From contig JADGQP010000016.1 of assembly GCA_017881705.1 (NCBI GenBank), positions 1-6,734 of the forward strand: a DNA stretch of 6,734 nt. The letters run 5' to 3'. Made by a program: the position numbers and the translations under genes. This DNA comes from Christensenellaceae bacterium. Its GTDB lineage: Bacteria > Bacillota > Clostridia > Christensenellales > Aristaeellaceae. The notes beneath the pieces are model-generated. The model worked only from the letters and a program-made list of their open reading frames with translations. It was not told where the DNA came from and ran no database searches. Shown one piece after another: positions 1 to 6,050 of this stretch (position 1 is its first letter; every line of letters begins with the position of its first letter).

Positions 1-1088
1 AGATCACGCAGCGTTTGTGTGGAAAGCCCAAGCGTGGAGAGCGTTTGCGTTTTGGCCGTTGCTAGCGTCCATAGCGGCTGAAGCGATGGGGACGCGTATT
101 CCATAAAACACCCGCCAGAAACATGGAAAAGCGTCGCTTCCGGCGTAAGCGCGCCAAGATGGATACGCACTACCAGGTTATCCGGCATGGGAACCAGGCG
201 CGCGTCCGACAGCGTGACGGCTGCGCGGTACAGCATGGCAAGCTTGTCTACCGCCGTTTCGGGGTCTATAGCGTAGCGCGGCTTCACGTATTCCCATACC
301 GCGCGCCAGAAGCGTTCCCGCGCGCTTGCCAGGGACTTGCCTTCGCCCATCCAGTATACCAGGCGGGGCGCGGTGCAGGCGTTTTGATCCAACAGATAGG
401 TGTCGTTGTAAAAGCCCTGCGCCGCGGCGGTCAGCGCGCGGTCGTCCAGTTCCGCCACGGCCTGCGCGTCCACTACCAGCGCCGACCAGCGATCGGCAAA
501 CGTTACGTCAAACGCGCGCGGGCCAAGCGGCGCTTCCCGCACGCGGCGGATGGTTTCGTCCCCGCCCCAGATAACGCGCACGTCGCATAAGGCGCTCAGG
601 GCTTCCGTTACGTCCTGCCGTTCGCGCGGGTAGGCAATCACGTTCACATAGGGTTTTAGCGCCTTGTGCGCGCCGCACAGCAACTTTTCCATGGCCGCGC
701 AGGTAAGTTCCGCCTGTTCGAAACGCTGGCTGCTGGCTTTTACGATGCTTGCGTTGCCTGCCAGCAACGCCGCGACAAGCGAATAAGCGAAGTTCATGGG
801 CACGTTGCCCGGAGCGATATGGAAAACCAGCCCGCGCCCCAGCCGATCCGTAAACACCCCATAGGGTTTGGCAAGGGCGGTCAGGTTGGCGCGCCTGCAG
901 AAGAACGCAAATGTGACCGCGTCCGTGTGGCGCTTCACCTGCGCGCTGACAAGCATCGCGTCGGACAGGTCTGCCAGAAAGGCTGTAACGCGGGGGTCAA
1001 ACGGCGGCAGCGGGCGGGCGAGCGCCGCCTCGCGCGGGTCGGCAAGCCCGCAAAGCACGCGTACGGGCAGCGCTTCAGTGGGATTCAT
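1..1088 (-). CDS. LuxC-type acyl-CoA/acyl-protein reductase, C-terminus outside the window
   Basis: The minus frame is open from ATG at 1088 to the left edge, giving 362 residues with no stop. LuxC proteins usually have about 400-480 residues, so a short C-terminal part is missing because the window ends, not because the gene is broken. LuxC is an aldehyde-dehydrogenase-fold enzyme that reduces an acyl group, held on its own cysteine, to an aldehyde with NADPH. Motifs are HIAPGNVPMNFAYSL (90-104), VIWGGDETI (172-180), FDVTFADRWS (193-202), and Cys238 in LLDQNACTAPR (232-242), which fits the LuxC nucleophilic cysteine. KTQTLSTLGL, near residues 345-355, is the expected late block. The start lies inside the last codons of luxE-like, with AAGGGGGT at 1101-1108. 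Being paired with LuxE, it probably accepts the acyl group from it. The aldehyde product and its fate are unknown; no luciferase genes are seen. Confidence 0.9.
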   Translation of the reverse strand, partial: MNPTEALPVRVLCGLADPREAALARPLPPFDPRVTAFLADLSDAMLVSAQVKRHTDAVTFAFFCRRANLTALAKPYGVFTDRLGRGLVFHIAPGNVPMNFAYSLVAALLAGNASIVKASSQRFEQAELTCAAMEKLLCGAHKALKPYVNVIAYPRERQDVTEALSALCDVRVIWGGDETIRRVREAPLGPRAFDVTFADRWSALVVDAQAVAELDDRALTAAAQGFYNDTYLLDQNACTAPRLVYWMGEGKSLASARERFWRAVWEYVKPRYAIDPETAVDKLAMLYRAAVTLSDARLVPMPDNLVVRIHLGALTPEATLFHVSGGCFMEYASPSLQPLWTLATAKTQTLSTLGLSTQTLRD

Positions 1089-2154
1089 AGGTATCGCTGC
1101 ACCCCCTTACTTCGGCGTGTTTCACACGGCCCAACACCTCGAAGGTCTTTCCCAGGCGGCCGCAGGGGCAATCGTCCTCGCCCAAAATCCGGCCTTCGTC
1201 CTCGGTTAGCAGCACGTGACCCGGGTAGCTGCGGGGCAGTACGCGCACAACCTCAATCAGGCCCTTTTCGCCCTTGTCCGCAACAGAGAAATCCTCCGGC
1301 CTGCGGATCACCACATCCGACCATACGGGGGCGTGCAGGCGGCCGCATTCGCACTCCATATAGATAGAACCCGTCTGCTCGGCCATGCCGTAGTAATTCA
1401 GCACGCGCGCAAGCCCGCATACCTCGCCCAGCGCCTCGCGGAAACGCGCGGGGTTTACCGCCTCGTCCGCAAGCTTTTTCCAACCGCCGCCGTGCACCAG
1501 CACGCCTTTTTCCAGTGGCAGCGTTTCACCCAGACGCTTCAGCTCGGCGTAGAAATACTGCCACACGATAAACGTGAACCCGAACAGGAAGATCGTTTCC
1601 CCCTCGTGCTTAGCCAAGAACGCCCTGAGCGTTGGCAGATCCAGCTTCATTTCCTCGTCCAGTGCGTACACGGTATCCCGGCCGAACAGGCTGAAGCCCA
1701 ATATGCCCGCTCCGCGCGCGGAGAACATGGCGCGATCCTTCACCACAGCGGGGGAATCCACAATAATCATCGGCAGGCGAGAACCGCCTAGCGTGTTTTC
1801 CATAATACGGGCGAGCACGCGGCTTTGCAGCGCGGCCGTTTCACGGTCCAGGTAAATGCGGCTAACCTGCTGGCCCGTGGTGCCGGAGCTGGTAACGGTT
1901 CGGTGCAGCGCCTCGTCCGGCACGCTTCGAAGCGAAAACTCCTTAAACAGCCGCACGGGGAGCGGGGGAAGCTGCTCGTACTCCGTTACCCCGTCCGGTA
2001 CAACGCCGGAAGCCGCGAGCATTCGGGCGTACTCAGGGCAGCCTGCGGCGTGCAAGCGCGTAAGCGCCGTTAGTTCCGCAGTCAGAAAGGCGTGTTTCTC
2101 CTGCCGTTTCAGCCCGTAGGGCGGCAGGGCGAGCAGAGCCGCCTGGTCAAGCAT
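1075..2154 (-). CDS. LuxE-type acyl-protein synthetase
   Basis: This is a 359-residue member of the LuxE family of adenylate-forming acyl-protein synthetases, close to the 350-380 residues typical of LuxE. Motifs are LPVRLFKEF (65-73), the phosphate loop TSSGTTGQ (88-95), HGGGWKKL (221-228) and YGMAEQTG (255-262), the equivalent of YGxTE. Cys352 in RGCSDTYE lies 8 residues from the C-terminus, where LuxE proteins carry the acylated cysteine. In bioluminescent bacteria LuxE activates a fatty acid with ATP, binds it on that cysteine and hands it to LuxC. Two CxC pairs (C268/C270 and C329/C331) could bind a metal. The start is ATG at 2154, 8 nt inside the ligase gene and preceded by AAGGAG at 2168-2173. 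The longer frame from 2220 adds 22 residues that overlap the ligase and are not LuxE-like. The gene overlaps luxC-like by 14 nt, fitting a stoichiometric complex of the two products. Confidence 0.9.
   Translation of the reverse strand: MLDQAALLALPPYGLKRQEKHAFLTAELTALTRLHAAGCPEYARMLAASGVVPDGVTEYEQLPPLPVRLFKEFSLRSVPDEALHRTVTSSGTTGQQVSRIYLDRETAALQSRVLARIMENTLGGSRLPMIIVDSPAVVKDRAMFSARGAGILGFSLFGRDTVYALDEEMKLDLPTLRAFLAKHEGETIFLFGFTFIVWQYFYAELKRLGETLPLEKGVLVHGGGWKKLADEAVNPARFREALGEVCGLARVLNYYGMAEQTGSIYMECECGRLHAPVWSDVVIRRPEDFSVADKGEKGLIEVVRVLPRSYPGHVLLTEDEGRILGEDDCPCGRLGKTFEVLGRVKHAEVRGCSDTYESH
1101..1108 (-). promoter_or_regulatory. Ribosome binding site of the LuxC-like gene, inside the LuxE-like gene
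   Basis: AAGGGGGT lies 12 nt before the ATG at 1088, within the codons for the LuxE C-terminal region just before its acyl-accepting cysteine. It supports the ATG start that overlaps the luxE-like stop by 14 nt. Confidence 0.5.
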
Positions 2155-3553
2155 CGTATTTGTCCAACTCCTTATACAGGGTCTTGCCGGCGTCGTTTTT
2201 GGGGATCGCGTCCAGGGCAACGGTGTGGAAAGCGCTTGCGTTCAGGCTGGTTTTTTCGGCCAGATAATCCCGCATCGCGGGCAGCGATTCTCCGTCCGTG
2301 GAAAAGATGACCAGAAGGTCGTCTTGGCCGCCGCACGCGCATTCCGCAGCTGGGAAGGCGGCTTTTAGCAGGCGCTCCACCTCGTCCAGGTTTACGCGGT
2401 TACCAAAAATCTTCAAAAACCGTTTTTTACGCCCCACGATGGTGAAAAAGCCGTCCGCGTCCCGCACGGCCATATCGCCGGTGTCTAGCATCCCGCCGCG
2501 GTCGTCCCTCCGCGCCAGGTCGGCCGCTTTTTCGGCGTAACCCAAGGTGACGTTATCGCCACGGTAGCGCAGCTCGCCCACCACGTCGGGCGCGGTAATC
2601 ACATTGCCGTTGTCGTCAATCAGCTCCAGCGAGCCGCCCGGAATCGCCACGCCCATGGAGCCAATCTTTTCCAGGCTCCGGTTCCATGGCAGGTACGCCA
2701 TACGCGCCGTGGCTTCGCATTGCCCGTACATGACGATGAACTCGCGCCCCGTGTCGGCGCACCACTGGGCGTACTTCTTATGCAGTTCCGGCGTTAGCTT
2801 GCCGCCCGCCTGCGTCATCACGCGCAGGGACGGCAGATCCATGCGGGTGAAGCGCATGCGGCTGAGCATTTCGTAGGTATAGGGCACGCCGCCGAAGCCG
2901 GTGGCCGCGTGCGCCTTGAAAAATGTCCAAAACTCCTTTTGGGCGATACCCTTGTCCGTAAGCAGGATGCGCGCGCCCACATCCAGGTGGGTATTGAGGA
3001 TGCTCAACCCATAGGTGTACTGCATGGGCAGCGTGGTGATGGGGCGATCGTCGGCGAGCAGGTGCAGATACTCCACGATAGAATCGGTATTGGCGCGGAT
3101 GTTGCGGTAGCTTTGGCGTACCAGCTTGGGGCTGCCGGTGGAGCCGCTGGTGGTTAGCAGCAGCGCCAGATCCGGCGCCAGGCGCGTCTCGTCGCCAAAC
3201 GGGGTTTGCAGCAGGCGGTAGCCAAAGCGCTCGTAGCGGCAGCACCCGTCTTCCAGTTCAAACTCCTTGGGCGCCCAGACGTACTTGGGCTGGTAGGTTC
3301 TATACAGTGCGCCGAAAAGCTCCGCGTCCATATCCGCCGAAAGCATGGTTGGCACCACGCCGCCGTTGAGGAACGACACATAGCCCACGAAGCTGCCCAG
3401 CACGTTGCGGCACAGGCAGAATACCAGACAGCGCCCGTCCGCGTGCTGGCAGAGCATCCGCCCTTCGTCCCGCAGTTGGGAATAGGTCAACTGCGCGCCG
3501 AATTCGTCCTCCACGGCCACCCGATCCTGAAAGTGGTCAAATCTCCACATCAT
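2147..3553 (-). CDS. AMP-forming acyl ligase (acyl-ACP/acyl-CoA synthetase, ANL superfamily)
   Basis: This 468-residue enzyme belongs to the adenylate-forming (ANL) superfamily: it turns a carboxylate and ATP into acyl-AMP, then a thioester. Motifs in order are the phosphate loop TTSGSTGSPK (134-143), GGVPYTYE (221-228), YGQCEA (276-281), LDTGD (356-360), the hinge-region block GRKKRFLKIFGNR (374-386), and the C-terminal lysine K457 in NDAGK, the usual catalytic lysine of the adenylation step. The family's YGxTE motif has Cys279 in place of Thr. At under 480 residues it is compact compared with acyl-CoA synthetases of 500-600 residues. The start is ATG at 3553 (a second ATG follows at 3550), overlapping the carrier gene. 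The TTG at 3583 would add ten residues without family support. Adjacency to the carrier protein suggests it loads that carrier, though CoA as acceptor is not excluded. The substrate acid is unknown. It overlaps the next gene by 8 nt. Confidence 0.9.
   Translation of the reverse strand: MMWRFDHFQDRVAVEDEFGAQLTYSQLRDEGRMLCQHADGRCLVFCLCRNVLGSFVGYVSFLNGGVVPTMLSADMDAELFGALYRTYQPKYVWAPKEFELEDGCCRYERFGYRLLQTPFGDETRLAPDLALLLTTSGSTGSPKLVRQSYRNIRANTDSIVEYLHLLADDRPITTLPMQYTYGLSILNTHLDVGARILLTDKGIAQKEFWTFFKAHAATGFGGVPYTYEMLSRMRFTRMDLPSLRVMTQAGGKLTPELHKKYAQWCADTGREFIVMYGQCEATARMAYLPWNRSLEKIGSMGVAIPGGSLELIDDNGNVITAPDVVGELRYRGDNVTLGYAEKAADLARRDDRGGMLDTGDMAVRDADGFFTIVGRKKRFLKIFGNRVNLDEVERLLKAAFPAAECACGGQDDLLVIFSTDGESLPAMRDYLAEKTSLNASAFHTVALDAIPKNDAGKTLYKELDKYDA
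2168..2173 (-). promoter_or_regulatory. Ribosome binding site of the LuxE-like gene, inside the ligase gene
   Basis: AAGGAG, formed by the Lys-Glu codons of the ligase C-terminus, lies 13 nt before the ATG at 2154. It decides for the short LuxE start over the upstream frame extension from 2220. The layout closely copies the carrier/ligase junction. Confidence 0.5.
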
Positions 3554-3773
3554 ATTTCCGCAGGATCTCCTTCCCTTTTTCAAACGAGCTCAGGTCGACA
3601 ATGTCGTCCATTTCCAGCATGACGTCGAAAGTGTCTTCCAGCGCCGCGACCAACGACATGTGGCCGACGCTGTCCCAGGCTTTGCTTTGGCCGTACACGA
3701 GGGCGGGCGCTTCCCCGGGGGTGACTTCCAGGGCTTTCACAAAGGCGTTCAGGTATTTTTCACGGTTGCTCAC
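3537..3773 (-). CDS. Stand-alone acyl carrier protein
   Basis: This is a complete 78-residue acidic protein with the size and pattern of a type II acyl carrier protein. The 4'-phosphopantetheine attachment site is Ser35 in WDSVGHMSL (33-41). The following helix ALEDTFDVMLEMDDI (44-58) is rich in acidic residues, as expected for the partner-recognition helix II. The start is GTG at 3773, chosen because an AGGAG at 3783-3787 sits 9 nt upstream and no ATG gives a full domain. It lies 35 nt after the SDR stop, and the next gene starts inside its last codons. The sequence differs from house-keeping AcpP, whose site reads DSLD. It looks like the dedicated carriers found beside AMP-forming ligases in specialised acyl pathways. 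The likely role is to hold the acyl group activated by the ligase encoded next, for use by the SDR and the LuxE/LuxC pair. A phosphopantetheinyl transferase would be needed from elsewhere in the genome. Confidence 0.92.
   Translation of the reverse strand: MSNREKYLNAFVKALEVTPGEAPALVYGQSKAWDSVGHMSLVAALEDTFDVMLEMDDIVDLSSFEKGKEILRKYDVEI
3567..3572 (-). promoter_or_regulatory. Ribosome binding site of the acyl ligase gene, inside the carrier gene
   Basis: AAGGAG is formed by the Lys-Glu codons near the end of the carrier gene and lies 13 nt before the ATG pair at 3553/3550, longer than the usual 5-9 nt. It supports starting the ligase at one of these ATGs rather than at the TTG at 3583, which would lie upstream of this site. 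Confidence 0.5.
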
Positions 3774-3782
3774 GGTGGATCG

Positions 3783-3787
3783 CTCCT
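3783..3787 (-). promoter_or_regulatory. Ribosome binding site of the acyl carrier gene
   Basis: AGGAG lies 9 nt before the GTG at 3773, in the only gap between genes in the window (35 nt, 3774-3808). It supports a GTG start for the carrier protein. No hairpin or promoter elements are evident in this short gap. Confidence 0.65.
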
Positions 3788-3808
3788 ATCGTTTAAAAAT
3801 GGGAAAGG

Positions 3809-4552
3809 TTAAAGGATGCCGCCGTCTACGCGCCAGGTTTGCCCGGTGACGAAACTGGCGCGGTCGCTGGCTAAAAAGGCGATGACGGCCGCGATTTCCG
3901 CAGGTTCGCCCTTGCGGCCCATCAGGTTGCGGGCCGTGGCTTCCTGGGCGATCTTTTCGCCCAGCCCACGGGTCATGTCGGTATCGGTATACCCGGGCGC
4001 GACGGCGTTTACGCGAATGCCCAGGCTGGTTAATTCCCGCGCGAGCTTTTTGGTGGCGGCAATCAGCGCGGCTTTGCTGGCGGAATAGTCCACGCGGCTG
4101 TCCCCGTCCAAACCGGCGACGGACGCGACGTTCACCACTGCGCCCTGCCGCTTGCGCGCCATCCAGCGCGTGGCCAGCTGGGTGAGACGCAGGGTGCCGA
4201 AAAAGTTGGTTTCAAACAGCGCGCGCATTTCCGCGATGGCCGTAAGCTGGAAAACTTTGTCCTCGCCCATCACGCCCGCGTCGTTCACCAGGATATCCAG
4301 CGGCAGTTTGTCCGCCATGGCCGACCGTATGGCGGCGGTTACGGCGGCTTCGTCGGTAAGGTCGGCATACAGCGGCTTCACCCACACGCCGCACCGGGTT
4401 GCGAGCGCGCGGCAGCGTTCTTCAAACGCGGCATTTTCGGTGCGCGCGAAGGCCCACACGTTCGCGCCTTCGGCGGCGAGGGTTTCCACAACCGCCCAAC
4501 CGATACCGCGCGCCGCGCCGGTGACCAGCGCATTCTTTCCTTGCAGCAGCAT
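3809..4552 (-). CDS. FabG-like short-chain dehydrogenase/reductase (SDR)
   Basis: This is a complete 247-residue classical SDR, the usual family length, with an NAD(P)-binding Rossmann fold. Visible motifs are the cofactor loop TGAARGIG (11-18), D64-L65 in the adenine-contact region, LVNDAGV (88-94, usually NNAG), and the catalytic tetrad N116, S144, Y156 and K160 in the YSASK motif. VNAVAPGYTDTDM lies at 181-193 and the C-terminal GGIL at 244-247. Arg15 and Arg37 suggest NADPH, as in 3-oxoacyl-ACP reductases. The best match is FabG-like reduction of a 3-oxoacyl thioester. Placement directly before an acyl carrier protein supports acyl-ACP chemistry, but SDR substrates cannot be read from sequence, and reducing an aldehyde made by the downstream LuxC is an alternative. 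The ATG at 4552 follows the previous stop after 1 nt, with a strong GGAGG at 4559-4563. No ketosynthase is present here, so a second house-keeping FabG seems less likely than a pathway-specific reductase. Confidence 0.9.
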   Translation of the reverse strand: MLLQGKNALVTGAARGIGWAVVETLAAEGANVWAFARTENAAFEERCRALATRCGVWVKPLYADLTDEAAVTAAIRSAMADKLPLDILVNDAGVMGEDKVFQLTAIAEMRALFETNFFGTLRLTQLATRWMARKRQGAVVNVASVAGLDGDSRVDYSASKAALIAATKKLARELTSLGIRVNAVAPGYTDTDMTRGLGEKIAQEATARNLMGRKGEPAEIAAVIAFLASDRASFVTGQTWRVDGGIL

Positions 4553-4553
4553 G

Positions 4554-6050
4554 TTATTCCTCCCCGCCGGCCAGCCGCACGGACGACTTGCTGTAATAAT
4601 CCGCGTACAGGCGGAGCACGTAATCGACGTTATTGCTTAGCAGCGCGTCGCCCATAAAGCTGGAGGGCGAATCCTCCACCGGCGTTAGGGTAACGTCCGG
4701 CTGCGTCGCATCGTTGAGCAGCGCGTCGCGCTTATCCATGGCATGGTCGTAGGCGGCCGCCTTGCCGCTTGTAAGCGCGCGCAGAGCCGCGCCGCCCGCC
4801 ATGTTCTGCGGCCCATAGCTCGCCGATCCGTCCGGGTGCCAGGCAACGCAGCCCACGGCCAGAAGAACCGCCAGCACGCAGGCCGTAGCGCCTTTCAGGC
4901 GGCCGTCGGGGCGGCTTTCCGCGCAAAGTCCGTGGCGTTTGAGCAGGAAACCCGCCCAGTACAGCGACAACAGCGCCGTGATGAGCACGTAGGTAAACCA
5001 GTAAACGTTGCGCACGCGCCCGTCGCCCAGGTAGTTGCCGGTATACAGCGTAGGTGTGAGTTGGGCGCAGAACAGGCTTATGAAAAGCAGGGTAATCCAT
5101 ACAGGATGGGCGAAGCGGAACTTGCTGGCCCGCAGCGCGGGCAGGGCCAGCGCCACCAGCAGCGCGATGGCCGCCAACAGCGGCAGGGAAAACGAATGCC
5201 CCGCGAGCGCCAGCCCGAAATAAACGGCTTCCAATGTCGCCTTGGGCGCGCTCATGCCGCCGGTGAGCGTTTGCGCGCGCACGGCATTGCCCGGGGCGCT
5301 GACGCTGAACGCAAAACAGGCTAGAAGCACGAGTGTGAGCGAAAGAGTTGCCCACTTCTTGGGCCGTTCGGCTATGAACGCCCAAACGGTAGAGCACAAA
5401 GCCAACAGCGCGGCGAAAAGCACCGTGGTGTACTTCGCGCCGCCCACGCAGACGGTCAGCACCAGCAGCAGCGCATATAGCAGGATTGAGCGCACGCGGC
5501 GGTTCTCCCGCTCCAGACGCAGCCATACGCCTGCCCACAGGAGCAGGAACGAGCTCATCAGCGTATAGGCGACCCCGCCGTTAAACCAGAAGAAGCCCTC
5601 GGCGGCGTTCGGCGCAAACTGTACCGCCACGAAGCCCAGCGCGCAGGTGACCGCCGACGTGCTTACGCGGTCCATGCCCAGCATACCACGCAGTGTTTGC
5701 GAAAGAAAAAACCAAAGCGAGAATAAAAACGCGGTCAGCAACACAAAAGTCGTTAGCCAATACAGGTTTTCGCCGAAAAGCGCGGGCTGGAAGGTGCTGA
5801 GGAACGAGCTGAAGTACGTGCCTTCCCAAGTTTGGCGGATGCCCACAGTGTTTTGAATCCCCGCGGCGAGCACCGCCCACAGGCCGCCGCCTTCCTGCCA
5901 CGCCGAGTGTGTGAGCGTGGAGAAGCCAAAATCGTCGTAATACGCGTGGTTATAAAAGGCCAGCGCATACATCGGCACAACGCTTGCCAGAAGCAATAGC
6001 GCGCACAGCCAGCAAACTGCGCGGCGGGAGAGCGAGAACCTGCGCATCAC
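4554..6050 (-). CDS. DUF6056-like polytopic membrane protein, possible GT-C-type glycosyltransferase
   Basis: This is a complete 498-residue membrane protein. The chosen start is GTG at 6050, which overlaps the previous stop by 4 nt; an ATG one codon later (6047) is equally possible. An AAGGGGG-type SD lies at 6060-6066. TM1 is about residues 11-33, followed by an external loop with YYDDF (37-41) and WEGTYF (75-80). Further hydrophobic segments lie near 97-116, 132-147, 160-177, 188-203, 208-226, 236-252, 276-305, 317-330, 348-370 and 387-403. A polar C-terminal domain of about 95 residues, probably outside the membrane, carries YGPxNMAGG (412-420) and LLNDATQPDVTL (444-455). An acidic pair just after TM1 is typical of GT-C glycosyltransferases, which use polyprenyl-phosphate sugars; that this protein is one is inference. 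It is a clear paralogue of the preceding gene. Only 1 nt separates its stop from the SDR gene, linking the membrane proteins to the acyl cassette. Confidence 0.8.
   Translation of the reverse strand: MMRRFSLSRRAVCWLCALLLLASVVPMYALAFYNHAYYDDFGFSTLTHSAWQEGGGLWAVLAAGIQNTVGIRQTWEGTYFSSFLSTFQPALFGENLYWLTTFVLLTAFLFSLWFFLSQTLRGMLGMDRVSTSAVTCALGFVAVQFAPNAAEGFFWFNGGVAYTLMSSFLLLWAGVWLRLERENRRVRSILLYALLLVLTVCVGGAKYTTVLFAALLALCSTVWAFIAERPKKWATLSLTLVLLACFAFSVSAPGNAVRAQTLTGGMSAPKATLEAVYFGLALAGHSFSLPLLAAIALLVALALPALRASKFRFAHPVWITLLFISLFCAQLTPTLYTGNYLGDGRVRNVYWFTYVLITALLSLYWAGFLLKRHGLCAESRPDGRLKGATACVLAVLLAVGCVAWHPDGSASYGPQNMAGGAALRALTSGKAAAYDHAMDKRDALLNDATQPDVTLTPVEDSPSSFMGDALLSNNVDYVLRLYADYYSKSSVRLAGGEE
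4559..4563 (-). promoter_or_regulatory. Ribosome binding site of the SDR gene
   Basis: GGAGG, within GGGGAGGAAT, lies 6 nt before the ATG at 4552 and inside the final codons of the membrane-protein gene. Spacing is ideal, and it fixes the SDR start one base after the previous stop codon. Confidence 0.7.

Noticed and set aside
123..590. Plus-strand open frame of 155 codons at the left end
   Set aside because: It lies antisense to the LuxC-like gene, whose minus frame shows unmistakable LuxC motifs. The plus-strand product is rich in Arg, Ala and Gly, with no recognisable domain, as expected for GC-rich shadow frames.
666..1367. Plus-strand open frame of 233 codons across the LuxC/LuxE junction
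   Set aside because: It is antisense to two well-supported genes and has a low-complexity Arg/Gly/Pro-rich product. Long antisense frames are common where third positions are GC-rich.
1216..1791. Plus-strand open frame of 191 codons
   Set aside because: It is fully antisense to the LuxE-like gene and its product has no domain or ribosome site worth supporting.
1..2154. Bioluminescence operon reading of the LuxE/LuxC pair
   Set aside because: No luxA, luxB or luxD is seen. LuxC/LuxE families are known outside luminous bacteria, and the neighbours here (ACP, ligase, SDR, DUF6056) point elsewhere.
2155..2220. N-terminal extension of the LuxE-like frame
   Set aside because: It would overlap the ligase C-terminus by 74 nt and encodes a Pro/Arg/Thr-rich stretch unlike LuxE. 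The ATG at 2154 has AAGGAG upstream and starts where family members begin.
3774..3808. Possible internal promoter or terminator between the SDR and carrier genes
   Set aside because: It is only 35 nt, with a ribosome site and a short A/T-rich run but no inverted repeat followed by a T tract and no convincing -35/-10 pair.
4282..4293. NDAG instead of NNAG in the SDR as a sign of inactivity
   Set aside because: The catalytic Asn, Ser, Tyr and Lys are all present and this position varies in active SDR enzymes, so loss of function is not supported.
4743..5324. Plus-strand open frame of 193 codons and an alternative minus frame of 268 codons (4732-5538)
   Set aside because: Both overlap the membrane-protein gene in other frames. 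Their products are Arg/Gln/Ala-rich and lack the hydrophobic pattern and the similarity to the paralogue that the chosen frame shows.
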